From Butyricicoccus pullicaecorum (GTDB taxonomy: Bacteria > Bacillota > Clostridia > Oscillospirales > Butyricicoccaceae): a stretch of 64,000 nucleotides of DNA. The stretch lies in the NCBI GenBank assembly GCA_018365995.1, contig JAGZIY010000002.1:62001-126000 (forward strand). Reading direction: 5' to 3'. The notes under the pieces were generated by a model. The model ran no database searches. It had not been told where the DNA came from and saw only the letters and a program-made list of their open reading frames with translations. Of this stretch, positions 17,901-26,483 are shown one piece after another; positions within the stretch are counted from its first letter, which is position 1, and each line of letters opens with the position of its first letter. Position numbers and translations under genes: made by a program.

Positions 17901-20052
17901 TTTTTAATGCTTCACCAGTTTTATCTGCATAATCATATTCCAAACGGTTAAATACTTGTTTGTTATGAATGTTAAAGTTATACTTTTGCCATTCAAAAGA
18001 TATAGGATTTCCAAACCATCCCTGAGCATTATCACCTGGCCAGCCACCATTTCTGATACCGAAACGGATAAAATAATCACCGTTCAATCCCGAAACATCC
18101 ATCTCGCTATTTGTCCAGTCGTGATTTCCATCTTTTCTAAGACTCTTGTCACTGGATGCTCCGTAATTATATCTATCCTTTTCACGAAGGAGTTCAATAA
18201 AGATATGGTATACCCCATGGTTTCCGATATAGTCTCCCTTGTTCTGATGCCAGAATGAAACTTTGTTTACACCAGAAAAATTGAACGCGTGTTTTGAAAC
18301 CCATGTCCTGCCACTATTCTTATAGGTTTCATAAAGACCATAGTCTGTCCATCTACTGCTACTGTTAGTTCTATGCCAGCCGTCCTGACTGCCAGTACTC
18401 GGTCCTTTCTCCATACCCAATGTGTCCAAATCTATTTTCGTATTTGAGTGACCAAGCACTTTTGATTCCGCCCGCTCAACATCACCATTCACAGACATAA
18501 GCGCATCCGTTTCACCATCTATCGCAGTATTCTGTGATGGCTTCGCTGCCATGGTGACCGTAATGTACTCATCTGTGATTTCACAGGTGCCGTCACTTTC
18601 CAGGCGAATTCCAAACGTCATTTCTTTGTCGAAGTGTTCCGCTGAAATCTTCAACTTTTTTTCTGTTTCACCGGGTACAAACGCAAGACTCGCATCTTCC
18701 ATTTTTTCGTAATGATAGCCTTCTTGTGCTGTCCCCTTAACGGTCGAAACAAGAACAGAGGTGTAATATTCAACGCCCTCAGTTCTTGTGAGCGTAAGTT
18801 CATATGATGATTCCTGCTCTGTCAGCGTAATTTCATTGATATCTGGAGTAATAACAGGCTTTTCATATGCCTCATCGTCCATAATATTGACATACGCCGT
18901 AGGATTTGCTGCAAGCGAAGTTTTCTCATCGCCGTTTACTCCCATAAGCGACAGCATGATAATCTTATCTGCATGAGCACGATCATTATCAATTATTTTG
19001 ATTGTGATCTCCTTTTGGGTTTGTCCTTTCTGAAAGGTTACAACACCCATTGCTCCTCGTGCACTTTGAAAATATTTGTTTGTCTCTGTAAGAATATTCT
19101 CTACTGCTTCCGCTGTCTCTCCATCTTCATCAGGCAATTGCAAATACTGCGCCTGTGCATCCAATAGGGCAGAACCGGTAGAGGTTCTTACTGCTTCTTG
19201 AGCACCCAAAGCTGGCTCATCTTCCACAGCATCAGACACCTCGTCCTGTTTTTCTGCATCTGGATTATTTTCTTCCGGCTTTTGAGACTCAGTGTCCGCA
19301 CCCGCATTATCACTGTTTTCATTATCTTCCGCGGTATCATCTCCAGTATTTTCATCTGGCTCCTGAGACTCATTGTCCACACCCGCATTACCACTGTTTT
19401 CATCTGTCGTGGTATCCGTACTTTCACTCGGCTGCTCGGATTTTTCATCCGTTTGTTCATCTGCTGCAGTGCTGTCATCCTCAGACTCTAATTTGTCAGT
19501 GGACTGCTTCTCTGCATCATCAATCCTCTCCTGAGGCTTGGCATCAGAAATATCTTCAATCACAGAGGGAAGCTTTTCAACCTTACCCTCATCGTTAATA
19601 ATTTCTCCTGCTGTGGTATCATCTTCAGCATTTTGGTTTGACTGCTCCGATTCTTCAATCGTTTGATTGTCTGTTGCAGCGGCATTCTCATCAACCTCTG
19701 TGGTGATTGCATTGTTTGATATTTCCTCAAACATAGACTCATCTGGAACAATTCCGTCAGCAACAGGCAGTTCATCACCGTTTTCGTCAAGCACGACATA
19801 GTCAACACCATATTCAGCAGTAAAATCAGCTGCCTTGAATGCTATATCAACCTTACTGTCATTGCCCCCCGATCGTACAATCTTCACTTTAAGCTTTTTT
19901 TCATTTTCTGATACAACATACTTTGATGCCGCAAAAGAAATTTCTGCTGTGCCACTGATCGATTCATTTCGAGCAAATGCACTGGGCATTGTTGATACAA
20001 TCATTGAAAATGACAAGATACCACTTATCGCCCTCTGTTGAATCTTATTCAA
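11926..20052 (-). CDS. Giant SLH-domain surface protein (2708 aa) with Calx-beta domains
   Basis: Secreted, wall-associated protein. TTG 20052 follows AAGGAGGGG; the Sec signal peptide is about residues 1-27 (ends PSAFA). Residues about 32-400 form a Calx-beta-like domain (ISFAASKYVVSENEKKLKV ... GVVTFQKGQTQKEITIKIID) interrupted by roughly 210 residues of Asp/Glu/Ser/Thr/Asn-rich repeats. A second Calx-beta-like unit follows, then long beta-rich regions, a carboxypeptidase-regulatory-like segment, a beta-propeller-like stretch (FYSIYDGTTWSQPKLVDDDG), CARDB/BIG2-like modules and an acidic linker (about 2475-2515). Three SLH repeats close the protein (about 2516-2700: NPFSDVSSNDWFFDSVRYV, FTDVAAESWYGDAVYWAS, FTDIGEISDWATTSLSWA) and should bind secondary wall polymer. 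No enzyme motif was recognised. It is the penultimate gene of the exporter operon. Confidence 0.9.
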   Translation of the reverse strand: MNKIQQRAISGILSFSMIVSTMPSAFARNESISGTAEISFAASKYVVSENEKKLKVKIVRSGGNDSKVDIAFKAADFTAEYGVDYVVLDENGDELPVADGIVPDESMFEEISNNAITTEVDENAAATDNQTIEESEQSNQNAEDDTTAGEIINDEGKVEKLPSVIEDISDAKPQERIDDAEKQSTDKLESEDDSTAADEQTDEKSEQPSESTDTTTDENSGNAGVDNESQEPDENTGDDTAEDNENSDNAGADTESQKPEENNPDAEKQDEVSDAVEDEPALGAQEAVRTSTGSALLDAQAQYLQLPDEDGETAEAVENILTETNKYFQSARGAMGVVTFQKGQTQKEITIKIIDNDRAHADKIIMLSLMGVNGDEKTSLAANPTAYVNIMDDEAYEKPVITPDINEITLTEQESSYELTLTRTEGVEYYTSVLVSTVKGTAQEGYHYEKMEDASLAFVPGETEKKLKISAEHFDKEMTFGIRLESDGTCEITDEYITVTMAAKPSQNTAIDGETDALMSVNGDVERAESKVLGHSNTKIDLDTLGMEKGPSTGSQDGWHRTNSSSRWTDYGLYETYKNSGRTWVSKHAFNFSGVNKVSFWHQNKGDYIGNHGVYHIFIELLREKDRYNYGASSDKSLRKDGNHDWTNSEMDVSGLNGDYFIRFGIRNGGWPGDNAQGWFGNPISFEWQKYNFNIHNKQVFNRLEYDYADKTGEALKIAYTDGQDDYDYTPSVKLVDNAGNEVSGFYANANQTIKPVSTNPQLDAKYGIELEGVYLYTKDNDSLYRKETKYPYKDNWYTDKTLWIPASGTSANQSLAERIDKTFGRNVTIKVMPKFKQKTITLHIHNTDDENTYIANMNSKQAESYRDWGSRGYYNKYTFPMNSKIKVRAVAAQNKTLTGFMIDIWSKSDHVIYSDSNTPERMTYVLSENMSFYPRTENDGMNVAYMPNADKVVDDLTGRAFLQPSTAQKAEEMLASNKNGDIHIKTVYPGMLWTLRATAPDGYYVKWTNGTGDIKNVNGMIDASSDPNINEQTESTKKFQNLYNPIFGDILSRDIVQSNTKYYYEFVKNNNTPTIVKGRVERENGSFYEVVHNRQLDVTPVKAAQVSIAGTAGFTDETGHFAIEVKNVPRSGMVSILVDDNGTAYPATALINNLYLTLPAYECFKPKALSIRYADDVTNKINGTAVNVKDDTLHITAEVESNGTIEPVGAKFSIHKVNGTTIDCSEDARFTNSFANRTATISFNPKAVLDSGDRIYVSFTDQNGKSYKSIDLGYDFVTPLNLRTFLFPLIGSELLEDTYSSAVELIGDPLGNVSLGKIGFDEPVTEDVTPPGMDSNKYKYQMTTYQFGDYKSAVKTFGAESEEEPDQSKSEETKQNAKKALDKNGQKPDGGGYKTAKSFSWELSPKMVFAMQLTSRNVDGEYKYFFEELDFIVGFDFDVDGKITITLPIGMNVIITAGLNGNITGIFQLKTDYTGDSTWNTNKVEYSPDTFGLFEEIEHVNRKAYLMLDPNISLGLGVEIAIIELGGHANFNFDMDFEFGLNAGSLGHRMYGDMTYNFDYYIKVLSFEVYSNATKEQTVKLFSENADGHIEPDLIPDLLSAEDDRIQSVQTTRDYLANESRWNGRNDSISLLDIDAGNTEEMTLQSGIYPSAKTTLTPIGDGKMFMTFIGDVPSRGDVDRTGLFYSIYDGTTWSQPKLVDDDGTLDDYPNVFDLGDKLLISWSSADQKFENNATTQQALSALDIKTVFFDKQSERFEQVTQLTHKTQQDIAADVEPKAAYDSTSDRLILYYTKTEYEDAKTLTDLTTAASVIAYRFYENGKWNDESSYTDKELEGVVDKDAYKSNWYGQRFLDTRIDKTSQEMLRIIDSDAISYNGLALYAWTVDYDKDLNTVEDRDVFMQIYNFKQNDFTHIIKMTPEPGAYQTPKFGRYKDETFLFYSAVGKLGEGEGEEQSGIAYFEVSDIISNNKYTKVQEGSSEYYKLEYKTTVQETTSNDGTVIPAAEQTIKIMPSYAVKLDGYVNNYSVDVDQNESMYLTWTNSDENGSRQVYTSIFDCNPSTGTKAADKNSRNSDWSEAFKLTNAEDVSYRNADAAVMNGKLYVVSSKTPYITDGDSKKLDDNDTSLVMLTHTPYSKAVTVDENALAVNTEYVYPNTGFVLTSTVKNEGTRFIDKPVTFRFTMVSNGTVTELGTQTVEGVWGAGKTLQASVNVPAIAEIRDDLTFCADITVEGGTPIRQEMRVVKEYNLVSDGDASLIENTDGHALYIPIRNKGNVASPEVTVTLYTAKQNIVDTFIDTYTVNSIAENTSVAIEEVVQIPDSAFAIDGDDGAADIIAVVRTGGEDIITLEATAHKNFDAQAIETMRKVTNVSLKGSDRIYAKRFEDIEIGTEIEGTAGDEVTVIWKTDNSDVVYIREDNTLFAAGNGTARLTGYVVPSTQNIVFRYDGTLEHGDVLKTIPSTLYHTVVVDVIVNETGTGSGGGSSGSDSDDSDDDSDKEEPKKEEELNEPTTPSTGTWSNPFSDVSSNDWFFDSVRYVCENNIFKGMTDTSFEPHAKLTRAMLVTVLYRLERDLDINRISNNSFTDVAAESWYGDAVYWASLNGIVKGYSEGTFAPNDQITREQFAAIMERYAVYKGDKESKSVDMSQFTDIGEISDWATTSLSWAVGSGLISGKGNGILDPKGSATRAEAAAILQRYIENISKSGIIQ

Positions 20053-20169
20053 GTTTTTCCCCTCCTTAATTCATTTTACATTGAGCAACATATTACGTGA
20101 TTTTTCACACAAATATGCGTTCCAACATCTTCTTTTACATTCTTTTCACCTCTTTGTTGTTTTTTATTA

Positions 20170-22281
20170 TTACAATTTTTGTCCTGACATCAGTCCAAAA
20201 AATATGCCCTTTTTTTCGATCAACTCATGATAGGTGCCACACTCTGCAATCCTCCCTTGATCCAACACCAAAATCCTGTCACAATCCTTGATTGTTGTAT
20301 ATCGGTGCGCCACAATCAGCTTTGTGCAGGCAAGCCGATTGACACCTTCTGTAATCTTAGCCTGTGTAATATTATCCAGTGCAGATGTCGCTTCATCAAA
20401 GATCAGTATGGACGGCTTTGCGATAATGACTCTCGCTATCAGAATCCTCTGCCGCTGACCTCCAGAAAGCGTACAGTTATCCTCACTGACAGGCGTATGC
20501 AGCCCCATAGGAAGTGCTGTAATATCATCATACAGCCCTGCCAGAGAAACCGCTTCCCACACTTCATCAATGTGTGCATTTGGCTTTGTCAATGTTATAT
20601 TAGAATAAATATCTCCTGATATCAGCTTTGCATTTTGCATCACTGTACCGATATTTTGCCGATAATATTTCAAATCCAACTCTCTCAAATCGAATCCATC
20701 GATATAAATACTGCCGTCTTCAGGGGTTTCAAATCCCAAAAGCAACCGAATCAGTGTGGATTTACCACAGCCCGAGGCACCTACGATACCAATGCTCTCA
20801 CCCTTTTTGACAGTAAAAGATATATCTTTTATGATATAAGGCATCGTATCATCATATCGAAACGATAAATCTGAAACCGTGATTTCACCGCTTATCTCTG
20901 CTGGTCTTTGTTTGTTCGTCTCTGTTTCCTCAAGCTCTGCATCAAAGAGGGGGCGCACCATTTCGTAAGCTGCTTTCAATTCACCAATCGTTGCAATTAC
21001 ACCTGCGAGACTCATAAGCGCTGCTACATACGAGCCATACGAAGTCGAAAACGCAATGTAACTCGATGCAGGGATATCCACGGCGCCCCAAAATATGAAA
21101 AGCATCGCAAGGGTCGTAATTAGCTTATACAGCACTCCGGAATACCGTATAACAAACGGCGGTGTTTCTGCATTGGCACAGGCTACATATCGTTGACTCC
21201 ACCGATGCAGCATTTTTGTCTCCGCTCCATTTAGCTTTACCTGCTCCATACCCGAAAACATTTCATAAGCAAAGCCTGACATATCTGACAATGTTTTTGT
21301 GTATGTTTTTTTGTATCTGATACCAGATACACCTTCTCTTATGATAACAATTAAAAACACAACTGTTATCAAAAGCGTCACACCCAAAAGAGAGGGCACA
21401 TAATGATAGATTTGATAAAGATACACCACAGATAGCGCTGCTGATAAAAAAGCAGTAATACTATTTGCCGATACAATTTGCAAGATATCAGAAAACCGCA
21501 TAATCAAATCTGAAAGAGCGCCTGATTTCTCAGATTTGAAAAATCCTGACTGTAATTTTAACAATCGGTGAATAACGCTATTTTGAACATATGCACTTAC
21601 CCTTGCCATCGAATTTGTCATTACAAAGGACTGAATCAATTTTACAATCGTTGCGGTCAGGATTGCAGACAGCATCAGTGCCGCAGTAGCTAAAACGCCC
21701 GACGAATCCCCTGTTGGAATAATTCTAGAAAAAATATAGTTATTTGCCCATGGCAGAAGCAGCCCGCTTACCGACGCTGTTACGGAAAGCAATATTACTG
21801 TCAACTTATCTCTTGTCGATACACAATCGAACATGAACTGCACAAGGCTTTTTAAAGTAACCCTATCATTTCCCAAATTCTTATAAAAGTACAGTGCCTC
21901 ATCTGTAAACAATGTACGTTTTTCTTCGGATAAATTTATCTTTTGATTGCCCTTTATATAGTAGCAGGAGCCGTTCTGTCTTGGTATCACCGCAAGATAA
22001 GTATCCTCCTTTGTCTTTACAAGCATGGGCAGTATCGCTTTCATATAAAAATCTGTTTCAAGCTTTCCATAGCGAATATTGATATTATAGCGCTCCGTAA
22101 GCCTTTCAAGCTGTACACGAATCGGCAAACTGTCGTCAACACTCCCGTTGACATTTAAAAATTTCAGCACTGCATTCACGCCCTGTAAACCACCATTTCC
22201 CTTGAGCGCTTTCTCCATATTCTCATAGGCACGACGAACATCTTCACGTTTTTTTTCTCTTATTTTTTCAAGTTCCTTCAC
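20170..22281 (-). CDS. NHLM-type ABC transporter, second subunit (no protease)
   Basis: ABC exporter half of 703 residues, GTG start at 22281 sharing one base with the TAG stop of the preceding gene. Residues 1-165 form a soluble domain without catalytic residues; six membrane helices lie at about 170-440. The nucleotide-binding domain has Walker A GASGCGKST, signature LSGGQRQR and Walker B ILIFDEATSALD. The layout matches the second ATP-binding subunit of NHLM (nitrile-hydratase-leader microcin) secretion systems, which pairs with a C39-containing subunit. The upstream gene is exactly that partner, so the two probably form a heterodimeric peptide exporter. Confidence 0.88.
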   Translation of the reverse strand: MKELEKIREKKREDVRRAYENMEKALKGNGGLQGVNAVLKFLNVNGSVDDSLPIRVQLERLTERYNINIRYGKLETDFYMKAILPMLVKTKEDTYLAVIPRQNGSCYYIKGNQKINLSEEKRTLFTDEALYFYKNLGNDRVTLKSLVQFMFDCVSTRDKLTVILLSVTASVSGLLLPWANNYIFSRIIPTGDSSGVLATAALMLSAILTATIVKLIQSFVMTNSMARVSAYVQNSVIHRLLKLQSGFFKSEKSGALSDLIMRFSDILQIVSANSITAFLSAALSVVYLYQIYHYVPSLLGVTLLITVVFLIVIIREGVSGIRYKKTYTKTLSDMSGFAYEMFSGMEQVKLNGAETKMLHRWSQRYVACANAETPPFVIRYSGVLYKLITTLAMLFIFWGAVDIPASSYIAFSTSYGSYVAALMSLAGVIATIGELKAAYEMVRPLFDAELEETETNKQRPAEISGEITVSDLSFRYDDTMPYIIKDISFTVKKGESIGIVGASGCGKSTLIRLLLGFETPEDGSIYIDGFDLRELDLKYYRQNIGTVMQNAKLISGDIYSNITLTKPNAHIDEVWEAVSLAGLYDDITALPMGLHTPVSEDNCTLSGGQRQRILIARVIIAKPSILIFDEATSALDNITQAKITEGVNRLACTKLIVAHRYTTIKDCDRILVLDQGRIAECGTYHELIEKKGIFFGLMSGQKL

Positions 22282-24425
22282 TAGATATCACTTCCTCTCT
22301 GCAGTGCAGCATATTCTCCGTCCATTGCCATAAGCTCACGGTGTGTACCACATTCTGTAATCTCTCCATTTTTCATAACAATGATACTATCACAGTATCT
22401 GGTTGCAGAGAGCCTATGCGCCACTACAATTGCTGTGATTCCCATGTCAGACACTGCCTTCATAATATCCATTTCCGTGTCGGCATCTAAGGCGCTTGTT
22501 GCCTCGTCCATAATCAGCAGTTTTGGCTTTTTCACAATTGCTCTTGCAATTTCAATTCTCTGTCTTTGCCCACCTGAAAAATTTCTTCCATTTTCTGACA
22601 CCCACTCACGATAACCTGAAGGTCTTGCAATAATCCCCTCATGAATACAAGCGATTTTTGCCGCAGCGACAACATCATCATACGGAATGGTATTGTCAAA
22701 CATGGTGATATTATCCAGCACAGTTCCCTCAAAAAGCCTGATACTTTGTGTTACGACTGCAACCTCCGAATAGAAGTCATCCCGTCCAATGTCCTTTCTT
22801 TCACTGCTGCCAAAAAATATTTTACCGTCCTTTTCACAAAACAGTCCTGCAATCAGCTTTGCAACAGTAGATTTTCCGCTGCCACTACCACCTACTATGG
22901 CAAGACTGCCTCCCTTTTTTAGATGAAGATGAAAATCTTTCAAAATTGGCGTGTCCAACGGGCTGTATCCGAACGTGATATTTTCGAGCGTTATGTCACT
23001 GTCCAACTCTGTTAGCTCTTTCTGTTCATCTTCAGCAAACTTTTTGTCTGCCATGTAACACATGACATCGTTTGTTCTGTGTGTCACACCGGAAAGCTGC
23101 TGCATTTGAAATCCCATGCTCATCGCACTTCCAACTGGTGCCAACATTGCCACCATAACGCCCTGAAGTGCAATCAGGGAACCTGTTGTCAGAGAGCTAA
23201 ACAGGATTTCCCATACGCCTGCCACAATCACCAAAGCTGAAGAAAAAGCGTTTAGAAATGTAAATACTGTATTTGTCAGGACAGCGGTTTTTTCAATTTC
23301 CGTTCTTGCATTGATCGCGATACTGCCGGCAGAAATCAGTCTTTCAAAAATTGCATCCTCACAGCCGCAAGATTTTATAGTTTCCACAGCATCTATAGTT
23401 TGCGAAATGAATCCTTGCAGCATGGCACGTTCTCTATCAGATCTCATAACTTTTTCCCGATATCGCTTGGAAGCGGTTACTGCGGCTATTGCATTGACTA
23501 CGACCATAACAGCACCAATGATTGCAATCTTTAGATTCATAAAAATCAAAAGTACCAGATATGTAAGGCTCTGAAGCACTGATGCGAAGATAAACGGAAG
23601 CATCGTCACAATCCATCTTCCCGTATTCATAGCTTCTCCCTGTCTCATAGCGAGTTCTCCAGAATTCCTCTGTAAGAAAAACTCTATCGGAAGCTTTAAT
23701 ATATGTTCAAAAAAGCCAAGATTCAGTTTTGCATTCAGCTGCTTTACAACCCTGTTTATGGTATATGCCCTTATCACGCCACCGAAAAAAGCAATCAGCA
23801 AGCAGGCGAATAATACCGCAGTCACAAAGGAAAGCTGCTGTATTTTGCCGTCTAAAAGCACTCTATTGATGTATACCGAACTTAGAAAAGGAAGGACACC
23901 GCCAGATATGAGCAAACAAAACTCACAAATCAAGAATATGCTCATAACTGGTGCAAACGATTTCAGACAGGATTTGATATAATCACTCTTATTTTTCAGC
24001 GTTCTATTCTTTTCAAAACTTTCATTTGGTGTGAACTCCAGAGCAATGCCGGTGAAGTTGTCTGAAAATTCTTCTTCCAGTACATGTCTTAGCCCTGATG
24101 CCGGATCTGCAATCACAGCACCTTTTTTTGTGAATCCGCAAAGCACCACGAAGTGATCCATATTCCAGTGAATGATGGCAGGAAATTTCAATTCTCTCGC
24201 CGCATGTACACCCACCTTTAAAGCGCGTGGCTTGAGCCCATGCAGCATAGAAGCCCTTGCTATATTTTTTGCATTGACGCCATTTCTTGATACCCCACAC
24301 TCAAGGCGCAGCTGTTCCATTGTAACTGTTTTTCCATAGTAATCCAGTATCATACAAAGAGAAGCTGCACCACACTCTGTAACCTCCATCTGCAATACTG
24401 GTTTTACCTTTTTCACGTTTTTCAT
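22281..24425 (-). CDS. NHLM-type C39 peptidase/ABC peptide exporter
   Basis: Bifunctional leader peptidase and exporter of 714 residues. The N-terminal C39 domain has Cys18 in MEVTECGAASLCM, His91 in HWNMDHFVVL and Asp107 in IADPASG, the full catalytic triad. Membrane helices fill about 160-440. The nucleotide-binding domain carries GGSGSGKST, FSGGQRQR and LLIMDEATSALD. Resemblance is closest to NHLM bacteriocin-system transporters. It should cut after Gly-Gly and export the product; the 52-residue precursor at the operon end is the only candidate substrate seen. It lies 8 bp downstream of the HlyD-like gene. Confidence 0.92.
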   Translation of the reverse strand: MKNVKKVKPVLQMEVTECGAASLCMILDYYGKTVTMEQLRLECGVSRNGVNAKNIARASMLHGLKPRALKVGVHAARELKFPAIIHWNMDHFVVLCGFTKKGAVIADPASGLRHVLEEEFSDNFTGIALEFTPNESFEKNRTLKNKSDYIKSCLKSFAPVMSIFLICEFCLLISGGVLPFLSSVYINRVLLDGKIQQLSFVTAVLFACLLIAFFGGVIRAYTINRVVKQLNAKLNLGFFEHILKLPIEFFLQRNSGELAMRQGEAMNTGRWIVTMLPFIFASVLQSLTYLVLLIFMNLKIAIIGAVMVVVNAIAAVTASKRYREKVMRSDRERAMLQGFISQTIDAVETIKSCGCEDAIFERLISAGSIAINARTEIEKTAVLTNTVFTFLNAFSSALVIVAGVWEILFSSLTTGSLIALQGVMVAMLAPVGSAMSMGFQMQQLSGVTHRTNDVMCYMADKKFAEDEQKELTELDSDITLENITFGYSPLDTPILKDFHLHLKKGGSLAIVGGSGSGKSTVAKLIAGLFCEKDGKIFFGSSERKDIGRDDFYSEVAVVTQSIRLFEGTVLDNITMFDNTIPYDDVVAAAKIACIHEGIIARPSGYREWVSENGRNFSGGQRQRIEIARAIVKKPKLLIMDEATSALDADTEMDIMKAVSDMGITAIVVAHRLSATRYCDSIIVMKNGEITECGTHRELMAMDGEYAALQRGSDI

Positions 24426-24433
24426 ACTGTCAC

Positions 24434-25309
24434 CTACCTGATCAAATACTGATACGGATGCAGCTTATTGGTGACAACATCGCAATGGCAGAGCGTTCCC
24501 AGACCTATATCAATTTCTTCACTTCTTGTATTAGACCATTTTAATCCATTTTTTGCGTTTGCATCGGAAACCATTGTGATTTCCACACGGATATACTTTT
24601 CTTGCATATCAATACCCAAAGAAAATATAGCATCATAATGCTTCTTGATATACTCTCCGGTTATTGGATATTTTTCAACACCTGATACATAACCATAGAC
24701 ATATCCGTCCCTATCCCTTGACACAAACTCGGGGACGATTTGAACCTCCATATTATTTTTGATTTGATTTAATCTATCAGCCGGAATAAATGCGGTAATT
24801 CTTTGGTTGTTTCCGTCCTTGTCAAAGGGGATGACCTCTGCTATCACTTCACCTTCAGCAACACGAGTATCCTTACCTACAATATGTGACACTATACCAT
24901 CAATACGAGAACGAACAACCGTTTGTCTGATGTACTTTTTCTGTAATCCTGCAAAAGCAGGAGATTTTTCCTTTTTGGCAAGGTCGAGTTGTGCGAGTGA
25001 CTTATCATCATATAAAATTGCCAAAATATCTCCAGCTTTCACCTCTGCACCAGAATATACAATCTCTCCTGTTACAACACCTGTTGTTTCTGCATATACC
25101 GTTCCTCCAGATTCTAAAGACCATAAAATTCCATTAACGGACACAGTTTCATATATCGTGCCGAAAAACAGCCATATCATAAAGATCACAGCACAAATCC
25201 CAAGACCTATGACCGAAAGCCACACAGAAATACGAATACCCGCAATCCCTCTTCCGATATCAGATAATGCACTGCTGCTTTGCATCGCCTTTTCTCTGAA
25301 CAATCCCAT
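24434..25309 (-). CDS. HlyD-like membrane fusion protein of the peptide exporter
   Basis: Adaptor of 291 residues. ATG 25309 is chosen because it follows AGGGGG by a short spacer; the frame extends upstream to 25408 only inside the preceding gene. One membrane helix at about residues 28-50 is followed by a biotinyl-lipoyl-like half motif (VYAETTGVVTGEIVYSGAEV, then AGDILAILYD). After a short hairpin comes the second half (VVRSRIDGIVSHIVGKDTRV) and a beta-barrel domain. The coiled coil is very short compared with Gram-negative HlyD, as in NHLM secretion proteins of Gram-positives. It is 10 bp after the lipoprotein gene and 8 bp before the C39 transporter. Confidence 0.88.
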   Translation of the reverse strand: MGLFREKAMQSSSALSDIGRGIAGIRISVWLSVIGLGICAVIFMIWLFFGTIYETVSVNGILWSLESGGTVYAETTGVVTGEIVYSGAEVKAGDILAILYDDKSLAQLDLAKKEKSPAFAGLQKKYIRQTVVRSRIDGIVSHIVGKDTRVAEGEVIAEVIPFDKDGNNQRITAFIPADRLNQIKNNMEVQIVPEFVSRDRDGYVYGYVSGVEKYPITGEYIKKHYDAIFSLGIDMQEKYIRVEITMVSDANAKNGLKWSNTRSEEIDIGLGTLCHCDVVTNKLHPYQYLIR

Positions 25310-25319
25310 AACGAGCCCC

Positions 25320-26483
25320 CTAACGTGCAATATATTTCTTCCAAGTTCCCTCCGATGTATAAATCTGATAATAATCGGGAACCTTAATCTGAACACCACG
25401 CACATCAAACTGGAATTTCTGCATCAGCCCGTCATATCCATCAGCATGCAAAGCCTCAGCTATCGCCTTTGGATCTGTGGTTTTGTTTTTTACAACAGTA
25501 TCGCAAAGCATACGCACTGCATTATATCCTTGCAAATACCAGTAATCTATTCGGATTCCCTTTTCGCGCAGATAGGTTTGTGCAATCTGGTCAACCTTCT
25601 GATTTTCGTTTTCATCGTTTTCATCTAAATAGAAAGCATCTGCGATGATGAAATTTTTCATTGCGGCTTCAAACGCTGCATCTTGCTCCATCATCAAACT
25701 GTCATCAAATAAGATATCGCCTGCACAAACCAGATTTGGATTTTTTGCCTTCAGCTTCTTTAAGATGCTATGTCCTTCCGATTCTTTTACAAAGAAAGCA
25801 ACACCTTCCACACCCAGAAGTTCCCATTTATCATACACTGCATCAAAATCCTTACTTAATTCATCTATTGATATGCAGTCTACGATTTCGGTATTGGAAC
25901 CTTGATAGTTTACAAAACCTATCAGTTCCTCTCTCTCAAATTCACGCGAAGTGAAACATGTTGCCCATTTTTTAGCATTGCTCTGTTCTGCTGCTTTTCT
26001 TAAAAGAATTCCTGTGTTCTCAGCAGAGCTGCACATGGAAAAAACATAATCATAATAATTATCTGCACATACATCGTCATACATATAATATGGTGCAACA
26101 AAAACCTTTCCGTATTCATCAAAAATATGTGCGGTACCACTACTAATTTCCATATTCCTCGATCCGATTACACCGATAAAATCATCATTGTGTATCAATT
26201 GGTCAACAATTTTCATGCCTTTTTCATAATTTGATTCATCATTGAAAAACTCGACATCAAAGAGATATTCTGTATCTGCATACTCCTTTTGGACATCAAA
26301 AACAGCTGCTTCTATACCGTCCATATAAGAAGCGTAAAAATTTTCAGGATTTCCCATTACCGCTATATGTACAGTCGTTTTTTCGGCATTTTTTTGATGG
26401 CTCCTTCCCGCTTCACAAGAAGTCAGTACCACCATTATAAACGCTGTCAGACATAATATACCTATCTTTTTCAACGCTCTCAT
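25320..26483 (-). CDS. Lipoprotein with type-1 periplasmic binding fold
   Basis: Extracytoplasmic lipoprotein of 387 residues; lipobox LTSC with Cys23. The body resembles Leu/Ile/Val- or amide-binding proteins (type-1 PBP/ANF receptor fold): VHIAVMGNPENFYASYMDGI, FIGVIGSRNMEISSGTAHIF, KVFVAPYYMYDD and a C-terminal ligand-binding half ending YQIYTSEGTWKKYIAR. No permease or ATPase for uptake is encoded nearby, so it may not serve import. As first gene of the peptide-export operon it could bind the exported peptide, a small cue, or present ligand to the kinase encoded across the divergent promoter region. That role is inference. Confidence 0.82.
   Translation of the reverse strand: MRALKKIGILCLTAFIMVVLTSCEAGRSHQKNAEKTTVHIAVMGNPENFYASYMDGIEAAVFDVQKEYADTEYLFDVEFFNDESNYEKGMKIVDQLIHNDDFIGVIGSRNMEISSGTAHIFDEYGKVFVAPYYMYDDVCADNYYDYVFSMCSSAENTGILLRKAAEQSNAKKWATCFTSREFEREELIGFVNYQGSNTEIVDCISIDELSKDFDAVYDKWELLGVEGVAFFVKESEGHSILKKLKAKNPNLVCAGDILFDDSLMMEQDAAFEAAMKNFIIADAFYLDENDENENQKVDQIAQTYLREKGIRIDYWYLQGYNAVRMLCDTVVKNKTTDPKAIAEALHADGYDGLMQKFQFDVRGVQIKVPDYYQIYTSEGTWKKYIAR

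Noticed and set aside
19188..19811. Methionine- and arginine-rich minus-strand frames inside the acidic insert of the SLH gene
   Set aside because: They are frame shadows of the low-complexity Asp/Glu/Thr repeats.
11926..20052. Export of the giant SLH protein by the C39/ABC system
   Set aside because: It begins with a standard Sec signal peptide and has no double-glycine leader, so Sec export is the simpler reading.
20053..20169. Possible extra small peptide genes between the ABC transporter and SLH genes
   Set aside because: Only frames of under ten codons occur; none has a double-glycine leader.
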